Part shown: one piece after another, positions 1 through 5,347 of the stretch
Numbering within the stretch: the first letter of the stretch is position 1
Layout: each line of letters begins with the position of its first letter
NCBI GenBank assembly: GCA_009779015.1
Contig: WRFC01000067.1
Location: forward strand, 1-5,347
Source of the DNA: Coriobacteriia bacterium
Lineage (GTDB): Bacteria > Actinomycetota > Coriobacteriia > Coriobacteriales > UBA8131
Direction of reading: 5' to 3'
Length of the DNA stretch: 5,347 bases
The notes under the pieces: generated by a model
What the model was told of the DNA's origin: nothing
Database searches by the model: none
The model's input: the letters and a program-made list of their open reading frames with translations, nothing else
Made by a program: the position numbers and the translations under genes

Positions 1-1
1 C

Positions 2-1579
2 GGCCTGACCGACGGCCAACTGCGCAAGCCCTTGATCGGCATTGCCAGCAGCTATAACGAGATCGTGCCCGGGCACATCCATCTAGACAAGATCGCCCAA
101 GCCGTGCGCGACGGCATCTTGGCAGCCGGCGGCACACCGCTGGAGTTCAACACCATCGCCGTCTGTGACGGCATCGCCATGGGGCATTCGGGGATGTGCT
201 ATTCGCTGCCCTCGCGCGAGTTGATCGCCGACAGCGTCGAGACAGTAGCGCGCGCCCATTGCCTGGACGGCATGGTTTTTATCCCCAGTTGTGACAAAGT
301 AGTGCCGGGCATGCTGATGGCGGCGGCGCGTTTGAACCTGCCATCGATCTTTATCTCGGGCGGCCCGATGCTCTCAGAGGACGGCAAGGACCTGAACACG
401 GTCTTTGAGGCCGTCGGACAGTTTTACAACGGCTCGATCAGCGAGTCCGAGCTGACCTGCTTAGAGGGCAGCGCCTGCCCGACCTGCGGCTCATGCTCGG
501 GCATGTTCACGGCCAATTCGATGAACTGCCTGTGTGAGGCGCTGGGGCTGGCCTTGCCCGGCAACGGCACGGTCCCGGCCGTCTATTCGGCACGCATCCA
601 CCTGGCCAAGGCTACCGGCGAGCGCATCTTGGGCCTGGTCGAGGCCAACCTGCGGGCCATGGACATCCTCACCCCGGCGGCCTTTGAGAACGCCTTGACC
701 GTCGATATGGCCTTGGGCTGCTCGACCAACTCGCTCTTGCACCTGGCCTCGATTGCCCATGAGGCCGGGCTGCGCATCGATCTAGCGGGGGTCAACCGTA
801 TCAGCGAGCGCACCCCCAACCTCTGCCGGCTGGCCCCGGCGGGCACGCATCACCTGCAGGACCTGAACGCGGTCGGTGGCGTGCGCATGGTCATGTCCGA
901 GCTGGCGCGGGCCGGCCTCTTGCATCCCGAGGCACTTTGTGTGCTGGGCGGGCCAATCACCGACGGCCTGGCCGGGCTTGGCCCGGTCGACGGCGTGGTC
1001 ATCCGCTCGTTTAGCGAGCCGTATTCGGCGACCGGCGGCCTGGCTGTCTTGTTTGGCAACGTCGCCCCCAACGGCGCCGTGGTCAAACGCAGCGCCGTGG
1101 CCTTAGAGATGATGGCCTTCCGCGGCCGGGCGCGCGTCTTTAATTGCGAAGAAGACGCCCTGGCCGCAATCTACCAGCGCGCCATCGAGCCGGGCAGCAT
1201 CGTCGTAATCAGGTACGAAGGGCCGTCCGGCGGCCCCGGGATGCGCGAGATGCTCGGCCCCACCTCGGCCCTGGCCGGCATGGGGCTAGACGACAAGGTG
1301 GCCCTGATCACCGACGGGCGCTTCTCGGGCGCCACCCGTGGCGCGGCCATCGGCCACGTCTCGCCCGAGGCGGCGGCAGACGGGCTGATCGGCTACATCC
1401 AAGAAGGCGACGAGATCGAGTTCGACATCCCCAACTACTCAATCAACGTCATGATCAGCGACGAAGAGATCCTGCGCCGCCGCAGCCTGGGGCGCAACGT
1501 TGCCCCCAAGCAGCTAAAAGGCTACCTGGCACGTTACGCGCGCCTCGTCGGCAGCGCTGACACAGGTGCGATACTGTAA
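2..1579 (+). CDS. ilvD: Dihydroxy-acid dehydratase IlvD (5' end missing)
   Basis: IlvD dehydrates 2,3-dihydroxy-isovalerate and 2,3-dihydroxy-3-methylvalerate to the 2-oxo acids that are transaminated to valine and isoleucine; it is a cytoplasmic Fe-S, Mg-dependent enzyme. The frame is open from the left edge and already reads family sequence (GLTDGQLRKPLIGIASSYNE), so the gene starts upstream. About 25 residues are probably missing from a usual 550 or so; 525 are present. Window-numbered landmarks: VPGHIHL 22-28, VCDGIAMGH from 54, SCDK with Cys97 and Lys99, ACPTCGSCSGM with Cys159, Cys162 and Cys165, GCSTN 239-243, and GRFSGATRG with the likely catalytic-base Ser442. VPGH replaces the TPCN cysteine motif of plant-type [2Fe-2S] enzymes, so an E. 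coli-like oxygen-sensitive [4Fe-4S] cluster is inferred. The C-terminus is intact. The related dehydratase Edd is excluded by the overall motif set and by the ilvA neighbour. Confidence 0.96.
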   Translation, partial: GLTDGQLRKPLIGIASSYNEIVPGHIHLDKIAQAVRDGILAAGGTPLEFNTIAVCDGIAMGHSGMCYSLPSRELIADSVETVARAHCLDGMVFIPSCDKVVPGMLMAAARLNLPSIFISGGPMLSEDGKDLNTVFEAVGQFYNGSISESELTCLEGSACPTCGSCSGMFTANSMNCLCEALGLALPGNGTVPAVYSARIHLAKATGERILGLVEANLRAMDILTPAAFENALTVDMALGCSTNSLLHLASIAHEAGLRIDLAGVNRISERTPNLCRLAPAGTHHLQDLNAVGGVRMVMSELARAGLLHPEALCVLGGPITDGLAGLGPVDGVVIRSFSEPYSATGGLAVLFGNVAPNGAVVKRSAVALEMMAFRGRARVFNCEEDALAAIYQRAIEPGSIVVIRYEGPSGGPGMREMLGPTSALAGMGLDDKVALITDGRFSGATRGAAIGHVSPEAAADGLIGYIQEGDEIEFDIPNYSINVMISDEEILRRRSLGRNVAPKQLKGYLARYARLVGSADTGAIL

Positions 1580-1612
1580 AACACTAAAACGGGGAGAAGT
1601 AAGAGGGTAACT

Positions 1613-1670
1613 CGCAGCAGGGGGGAGTTCGCTTCCCCCTGTTTGCGTCTTTATGTTCTGCTTTTTCTTT
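1613..1670 (+). terminator. Probable intrinsic terminator or attenuator after ilvD
   Basis: A 10-base-pair stem joins CAGGGGGGAG (1618-1627) to CTTCCCCCTG (1632-1641), with one G-U pair and a stable TTCG tetraloop at 1628-1631. The stem can extend outward (1613-1617 with 1642-1647) with one bulged T. A T-rich stretch follows, densest at 1661-1670. It begins 34 bases after the ilvD stop, which suits a terminator for ilvD. The T-run is not immediately adjacent to the stem and is interrupted, so termination may be partial, letting some transcription continue into ilvA. Whether it is regulated cannot be seen directly. Confidence 0.7.
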
Positions 1671-1704
1671 GTTTGCTTGTATGTTTGTCTGTCTTGGCGG
1701 CTGG
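1642..1704 (+). other. T/G-rich untranslated leader of ilvA
   Basis: This stretch is almost devoid of A and poor in C, in sharp contrast to the GC-rich genes on both sides. Within 1668-1691 it falls into six consecutive four-base steps of the consensus TTTG, with one or no change in each step. No convincing sigma-70 promoter boxes can be picked out. As RNA it would be a U/G-rich, weakly structured segment between the hairpin and the ilvA ribosome binding site. It could serve as a ribosome standby region, a protein-binding tract or simply the tail of the terminator. Its function is unknown. Confidence 0.4.
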
Positions 1705-1705
1705 T

Positions 1706-1711
1706 AAGGAG
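1706..1711 (+). promoter_or_regulatory. Ribosome binding site of ilvA
   Basis: AAGGAG lies seven bases before the GTG at 1719. It is only one base from the GTG at 1713 and downstream of the ATG at 1653, so it decides in favour of 1719 as the start. Confidence 0.85.
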
Positions 1712-1718
1712 CGTGCCC

Positions 1719-2966
1719 GTGAGCATCATCGACCTGACTGATATCGAGTCGGCGGCCCAGCGCCTGCAGGGCGTGCTGCATCCGACGCCGTTGGCGCGCT
1801 CGGACACCTTTTCGCGGATTGCCGACACCGAGATCTACCTGAAGAACGAGAACCTCCAGAAGACCGGGTCGTTTAAGATCCGCGGGGCGTACAACAAGGT
1901 CAGCCTGCTACGTGCGGCCGGCGAGGCGCGCGAGGTGGTGGCGGCCTCGGCCGGCAACCATGCCCAGGGTGTGGCCTTTGCGGCCACCCGCCTGGGGCTG
2001 AAGTCAAAGATCGTGATGCCGCGGAGCACGCCAATTGCCAAGGTCAAGGCCACCGAGGGCTATGGGGCCGAGGTCGTGCTGCAGGGCGACTGCTACGATG
2101 AGGCGCACGCGGCGGCCTTAGAGATACAGGAGCAGAGCGGCGCGGTCTTTATCCACCCCTTTGACGACCCGGCGGTGATTGCCGGGCAGGGGACGATTGG
2201 GCCAGAGATACTGAAGGACCTGCCCAATGTCGATGTCGTATTCGTACCGGCCGGCGGCGGCGGGCTCTTGGCCGGCGTGGCCTATTACTTAAAGACCATT
2301 AACCCACGCATCCGCGTGATTGGCGTGCAAGCGGCCGGCGCCAACGCCATCGAGCAGACCTTCAGGGCGCGCCAGCTGGTCTCGACCGAGCTGACCTCGA
2401 CGATCGCCGACGGCATAGCCGTCAAGACGCCCGGCCTCTTGACCACCGAGCTGATCTTAGAATACGTCGACGATGTCATCTCGGTCAGCGATGCCCAGAT
2501 CTCGTCGGCCATCTTGACGCTGCTCGAACGTTGCAAGCAGCTGGTCGAACCGGCCGGGGCGGCGGCCTTGGCGGCGGCTATCGGCTGTTCGTCCGATATT
2601 CCCGGGCAGCAGAGCAGCGCCTGCGTGGATATCCGGGGCAAACGCAGCGTCTGCATTTTGTCGGGCGGCAATATCGACGTTGGCTTTATCAACCGCCTGA
2701 TCGAGCTCGGCCTGGCCGCGCGCGGGCGGCGGCTGAAGTTCAGCATCGTCTTGCATGACGTCCCGGGCAGCCTCGAGCGGGTGGCGCACCTGATTGCAAA
2801 GGCCTCGGCCAACGTCATCCGCGTGCAATACGACCGTATCGGTGCCGACCTCGACCCGCTGGACGTGATCTTGCATATCACCTGCGAGGTCAGCGACCAC
2901 AAGCACGGGCAAGAGGTGATGGACGCGCTGGCACGCGCCGGGTACACGGCAGCGCTAGAACCCTAA
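1719..2966 (+). CDS. ilvA: Threonine ammonia-lyase, medium form with one ACT domain
   Basis: This PLP enzyme deaminates L-threonine to 2-oxobutanoate and ammonia, the first step toward isoleucine. The 415-residue protein has the fold-type II catalytic domain at about 5-330. Visible landmarks are GSFKIRGA with PLP lysine Lys53, SAGNHAQG (77-84), the phosphate-binding GGGGLL (179-184), and LSGGNID (314-320). A single ACT domain covers about 338-415 (FSIVLHDVPGSLERV onward). This is the medium form, as opposed to the E. coli biosynthetic enzyme with two ACT-like repeats or TdcB with none. The GTG start was chosen from the AAGGAG spacing and because MSIIDLTDIESAA matches the family's beginning. 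About ten extra residues (roughly 290-303) precede LSGGNID. The ACT domain suggests amino-acid feedback, but the effector cannot be read from sequence. Adjacent ilvD favours a biosynthetic role; a catabolic role remains possible. Confidence 0.94.
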   Translation: MSIIDLTDIESAAQRLQGVLHPTPLARSDTFSRIADTEIYLKNENLQKTGSFKIRGAYNKVSLLRAAGEAREVVAASAGNHAQGVAFAATRLGLKSKIVMPRSTPIAKVKATEGYGAEVVLQGDCYDEAHAAALEIQEQSGAVFIHPFDDPAVIAGQGTIGPEILKDLPNVDVVFVPAGGGGLLAGVAYYLKTINPRIRVIGVQAAGANAIEQTFRARQLVSTELTSTIADGIAVKTPGLLTTELILEYVDDVISVSDAQISSAILTLLERCKQLVEPAGAAALAAAIGCSSDIPGQQSSACVDIRGKRSVCILSGGNIDVGFINRLIELGLAARGRRLKFSIVLHDVPGSLERVAHLIAKASANVIRVQYDRIGADLDPLDVILHITCEVSDHKHGQEVMDALARAGYTAALEP

Positions 2967-3035
2967 AGGTCAGAGCCCTTAAGACCAGAGCCCTAAAGAC
3001 CAGAGTCGTTCAGATACGAATTGTAAAGATTGGAA
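2961..3035 (+). repeat. Decaying 15-base tandem repeat between ilvA and the carbonic anhydrase gene
   Basis: Three clear units lie head to tail: ccctaaaggtcagag (2961-2975), cccttaagaccagag (2976-2990) and ccctaaagaccagag (2991-3005). Neighbouring units differ at only one to three positions. Two further 15-base segments (3006-3020 and 3021-3035) match each other at 10 of 15 positions and match unit 3 at 7 and 8 positions, so they may be older, eroded copies. Unit 1 contains the ilvA stop codon, and unit 3 repeats an in-phase TAA. The array fills nearly the whole spacer up to the carbonic anhydrase ribosome binding site. Replication slippage is the simplest origin; a binding-site array is an alternative. 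Confidence 0.8.
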
Positions 3036-3039
3036 AGAA

Positions 3040-3615
3040 GTGACAGATCGCGCAGACCTAGGCCCTAAGCAGGCGTTGCAAAAGCTGATAGTCGGCAACA
3101 GTATCTACCTGAATACAAGCGACAGCCTGGCCAGCGTGTCGCACGAGCGTGCCCGCGAGACCGCCCAGAACGGCCAGCGGCCGTATGCGGTGGTCGTGTC
3201 TTGCTCAGATTCGCGGGTGCCCTCAGAGTACATCTTTGCCGCCGGCATCGGCGACCTTTTTATCGTGCGCACAGCCGGCAACGTGATTGGCGAGTTTGAG
3301 CTCGGCAGCATCGAGTTTGGCGTGCAATACCTGAAGGCACCGTTGATCGTGGTCATGGGGCATAGCAATTGCGGCGCCGTGGAGGCCGCCCTGGCCAATC
3401 AGGGTGACGGGTACTTAAGCGCCGTGGTGCGCGAGATCCAAAGCGGGCTCAATGGCGTGACCGACGAGGGCGAGGCCATCCACAAGAACGTCTTGCACAG
3501 CAAGCAGCGCATCTTAGAGAGCCCAATCGTGCGCCAGCTGCTTGAGGCCGGGCAGCTGATGATCGTCTGTGCCGAATACGACCTCTTTACCAAGCACGTC
3601 GACTTCTTTTCGTAA
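3040..3615 (+). CDS. Beta-class carbonic anhydrase
   Basis: This cytoplasmic zinc enzyme interconverts CO2 and bicarbonate, supplying bicarbonate to carboxylases and retaining or removing metabolic CO2. The beta-class signature is complete: CSDSRVPSE gives zinc ligand Cys55 with the Asp57-Arg59 dyad, and HSNCGAV gives zinc ligands His108 and Cys111. The conserved RTAGNV lies at 77-82. The 191-residue length is usual for the short bacterial form (Can/CynT-like), and no signal peptide is visible. The GTG start is the only plausible one: a stop lies at 2980-2982 in the same frame with no start codon between, and the weak purine-rich GGAAAG at 3032-3037 is very close to it. It lies 73 bases after ilvA on the same strand, so co-transcription is possible. 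No cyanase gene is visible, which gives no reason to call it cynT. Confidence 0.94.
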   Translation: MTDRADLGPKQALQKLIVGNSIYLNTSDSLASVSHERARETAQNGQRPYAVVVSCSDSRVPSEYIFAAGIGDLFIVRTAGNVIGEFELGSIEFGVQYLKAPLIVVMGHSNCGAVEAALANQGDGYLSAVVREIQSGLNGVTDEGEAIHKNVLHSKQRILESPIVRQLLEAGQLMIVCAEYDLFTKHVDFFS

Positions 3616-3628
3616 ACTTGATTGAACC

Positions 3629-3680
3629 AAAAAAGCCGTGGGGGTCAGCGGCGGCAATTGCCGGGTTACCCGGCCCTCAC
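3629..3680 (-). terminator. Inverted-repeat terminator of the LuxR-type gene in the convergent spacer
   Basis: Read on the minus strand, the end of the regulator gene runs into a 6-base-pair GCCGGG/CCCGGC stem with a 3-base loop (3660-3674). A longer-range GTGAGGG/CCCCCAC pairing with one mismatch (3674-3680 with 3638-3644) leads into GGC and six T residues (3629-3634). The perfect 12-base palindrome CGGCAATTGCCG (3652-3663) overlaps the first stem, so the two would compete. The T-run polarity supports termination of the minus-strand gene. Transcripts from the carbonic anhydrase side meet the same inverted repeats but lack a good T-run, so bidirectional action is uncertain. Confidence 0.5.
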
Positions 3681-5347
3681 TCCTCCTCTATCAGCTTTTG
3701 GTCGGCCATGCTGATGAGTTGTTGTTTAGAGCTGGCACCGGTCTTATCGAGGATATGACGGATGTGCGAGCGCACGGTGTTCTCAGAGATAAAGAGCGCC
3801 ATGGCAATGTAGCGGGCCGAGCGCCCGCGCAACAAGTGAGGCAGCACCTCGGTCTCGCGTTGGGTCAGTCCAAAGGCCTGCGCGAGGTGCTCGGCCTGCT
3901 GGTCAATGATCTGCTCGAGCTTGGTCTCGTCGTTGGCCTGTGACCCAGGGTCATCGGCAGAGCCAGCGGCCGCAGCTGCGGCTGCAACTTCAGCTGCCTG
4001 GGCATCCGAAGGCTCAGCGCTGCCAACCAGACGCCCGTTCTCTGAGCCGATCGCATCAGCTTCGGTCTCGAACCCGGCCTCGATCAGCGCTGCACTCTGG
4101 CTTGCAGCGGTGCGCCGACGGTAGCGCCGATAGGCCACCAGCCAGACCAAAAGCAGGTAAGAGCTGCCCACAAAAAGGGCGACCAGCAAAAGGTTCGACC
4201 CCGCAGGCATCGTCACAAAAAGCGACGCAATCAAAATGCCCAGCAAGCGCGGCACCAGCGCAATCGAGCGCACGACACTGCCCACCACAAAGCCCGAGAC
4301 CCGGTTGTCATAGCTAGACTCGGCCACCATATACCAGATCACCACGTCAAAGACCCCGTAGCCAGTGCTCATTAAGATATTAAAGGTGATCGGGCTGGCC
4401 GCGATAAACCAAGGCATCAACAAACTCAGGACGATGATCACCGGGATGATAAAACGGTAAAAGAAATCGAGGTTGATATGCCGGCTGGTCACCAGCACCA
4501 AAACTAAAAGAATCACCCCAATAACCAGGTTGCCCAGCAGCGGCAGTTGATGCGCATCATTGACCGAGCCCGTAAAGACCACCGTCAACTGCCAAACAAA
4601 GCCAAACAAGAACGAAAGTATCATGGCGCCCAGTATCAGCTGCCAAAGCGTGCCCAGTGCTCTTACGTAATCGGCAGTCTTAGAGACATAAAGCGAGAAG
4701 ACACTTTGGCCATCCGCTTGTGCGCGCGTCTCGGCCTGGGGCAGGGCCGTGGATTGCAGCGGTGCCTCGGCTTGCTTCAACGGCGACGCAACAGCCCGCA
4801 CCGGCCCGCTCACTTGCGTTCGCCCGCCACTCTGCGCTAGTTCGTTTCGGCAGGCACGCAAGCAGACCCAAGAGATCAGCGGCAAGAAGACCATGATAAA
4901 GACCGCCGGAACATGTATCAGCTCTGCGCAGCCCGAGACCGTAAAATAGACGAGGATCGTGACGACAAAGACCATGACCATCAAGATTGCGTTGCGTGTC
5001 GGATGCATGCGCCCGTAGACTTCTGCCCAAGAGCCCCAAAGAAAGCCGAAACCAATACCTGTGAACACCGCACCGACTAAAACCAAAGCCAGTTGGTGGC
5101 TACCTGGACCAAGGAACTGGACCAAGCTGTAGCAGATCACGCCGACCACGGCCGAGAGCACAAAAGGCAGCACAGAAATGCGCGCAAGCCGTTCGGGGCG
5201 GTCCTTGATAAATGCGCTGACCGTCAGCATGGTCAAGATATTCACCGAAAACGAGCAGATGATCAAAGATGTGACAAGAAAGCTCGAATCGCTGTCCGTC
5301 ATAAAAAGCAACGAGCTGCGGTGGCAAAGCATACTGCAAGCCCAAAA
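3677..5347 (-). CDS. Polytopic membrane LuxR-family transcriptional regulator (N-terminus probably beyond the window)
   Basis: The protein combines a transporter-like membrane domain with a C-terminal LuxR-type DNA-binding domain, and probably senses a signal at the membrane to regulate transcription. Numbering from the ATG at 5332 (551 residues), I see 11 hydrophobic segments: about 17-42, 50-74, 80-103, 114-136, 140-160, then 228-254, 263-283, 292-312, 316-337, 346-374 and 380-401. A polar loop (about 161-227) splits them five plus six. The basic YRRYRRR at 401-407 puts the C-terminus in the cytoplasm. An acidic, alanine-rich linker (about 408-487) leads to the HTH at 489-551 (LTQRETEVL, then SENTVRSHIRHIL). 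Relatives in Eggerthella-type genomes usually have twelve segments. The frame is open to the right edge and neither ATG (5332 or 5302) has a ribosome binding site. I infer that the first helix and true start lie outside. The ligand and target genes are unknown. Confidence 0.88.
   Translation of the reverse strand, partial: FWACSMLCHRSSLLFMTDSDSSFLVTSLIICSFSVNILTMLTVSAFIKDRPERLARISVLPFVLSAVVGVICYSLVQFLGPGSHQLALVLVGAVFTGIGFGFLWGSWAEVYGRMHPTRNAILMVMVFVVTILVYFTVSGCAELIHVPAVFIMVFLPLISWVCLRACRNELAQSGGRTQVSGPVRAVASPLKQAEAPLQSTALPQAETRAQADGQSVFSLYVSKTADYVRALGTLWQLILGAMILSFLFGFVWQLTVVFTGSVNDAHQLPLLGNLVIGVILLVLVLVTSRHINLDFFYRFIIPVIIVLSLLMPWFIAASPITFNILMSTGYGVFDVVIWYMVAESSYDNRVSGFVVGSVVRSIALVPRLLGILIASLFVTMPAGSNLLLVALFVGSSYLLLVWLVAYRRYRRRTAASQSAALIEAGFETEADAIGSENGRLVGSAEPSDAQAAEVAAAAAAAGSADDPGSQANDETKLEQIIDQQAEHLAQAFGLTQRETEVLPHLLRGRSARYIAMALFISENTVRSHIRHILDKTGASSKQQLISMADQKLIEEE

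Noticed and set aside
32..34. TTG at 32 as the ilvD start
   Set aside because: The frame is open to the window edge and the residues before it (GLTDGQLRKP) match the conserved IlvD N-terminus, so this is an internal Leu codon.
1681..1707. Eight-codon ORF MFVCLGGW ending in a TAA that touches the ilvA ribosome binding site, as a possible leader peptide
   Set aside because: There is no ribosome binding site before it and no run of Ile, Thr, Val or Leu codons; so short an ORF is expected by chance.
1653..1718. ATG at 1653 as an upstream start extending IlvA by 22 residues
   Set aside because: The extension (MFCFFFVCLYVC...) is translated T/G-rich leader without a ribosome binding site before it and unlike the family's N-terminus. 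AAGGAG at 1706-1711 fits GTG 1719.
2285..2947. Minus-strand 220-codon ORF inside ilvA
   Set aside because: It is antisense to a clear enzyme gene in GC-rich DNA, its protein looks low-complexity without recognisable motifs, and it is a shadow of ilvA.
2961..3035. CRISPR-like array
   Set aside because: The units are directly abutting 15-base copies with no spacers and no cas genes, so this is a plain tandem repeat.
2967..3039. A promoter for the carbonic anhydrase gene in the repeat spacer
   Set aside because: TAAAGAT-like words occur, but none has a credible -35 box at the right spacing; they are mostly parts of the 15-base repeat.
3638..3943. Plus-strand 101-codon ORF starting in the convergent spacer
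   Set aside because: It lies antisense to the conserved LuxR HTH region, has no ribosome binding site or family motif, and reflects the HTH codons read backwards.

Overview
The window carries three plus-strand metabolic genes facing one large minus-strand regulatory gene. The best guess for the host is a GC-rich anaerobic actinobacterium of class Coriobacteriia, probably the Eggerthella/Slackia group. The main clue is the last gene, a polytopic membrane protein with a C-terminal LuxR-type helix-turn-helix, an architecture that is greatly expanded in that group. GC-rich codons, GTG starts and a clostridia-like dihydroxy-acid dehydratase fit this but do not prove it.

Positions 2-1579 hold ilvD (dihydroxy-acid dehydratase), with its first codons lost off the left edge. 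A 139-base spacer follows. It contains a strong UUCG-capped hairpin, a T/G-rich tract and a clear ribosome binding site. Positions 1719-2966 are ilvA, a threonine ammonia-lyase of the medium form with one C-terminal ACT domain. IlvA makes 2-oxobutanoate, the first committed step to isoleucine. IlvD makes the final 2-oxo acid precursors of valine and isoleucine. The pair therefore looks like part of a branched-chain amino acid biosynthesis locus whose other genes (ilvBN, ilvC and so on) lie outside the window.

The end of ilvA runs into a decaying 15-base tandem repeat (2961-3035). This is followed by a beta-class carbonic anhydrase (3040-3615), which interconverts CO2 and bicarbonate and may serve carboxylation reactions in general rather than isoleucine synthesis in particular. 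A 61-base convergent spacer with inverted repeats and a T-tract (read on the minus strand) separates it from the LuxR-type membrane regulator (3677 to the right edge, minus strand), whose N-terminus is probably cut off.

The genes themselves are recognisable families. No new multi-gene system is evident. The less ordinary signals are the 15-base repeat array, the structured and T/G-rich ilvA leader, a marked leucine codon-context bias before Glu/Asp codons, and the orphan membrane LuxR protein with unknown ligand.
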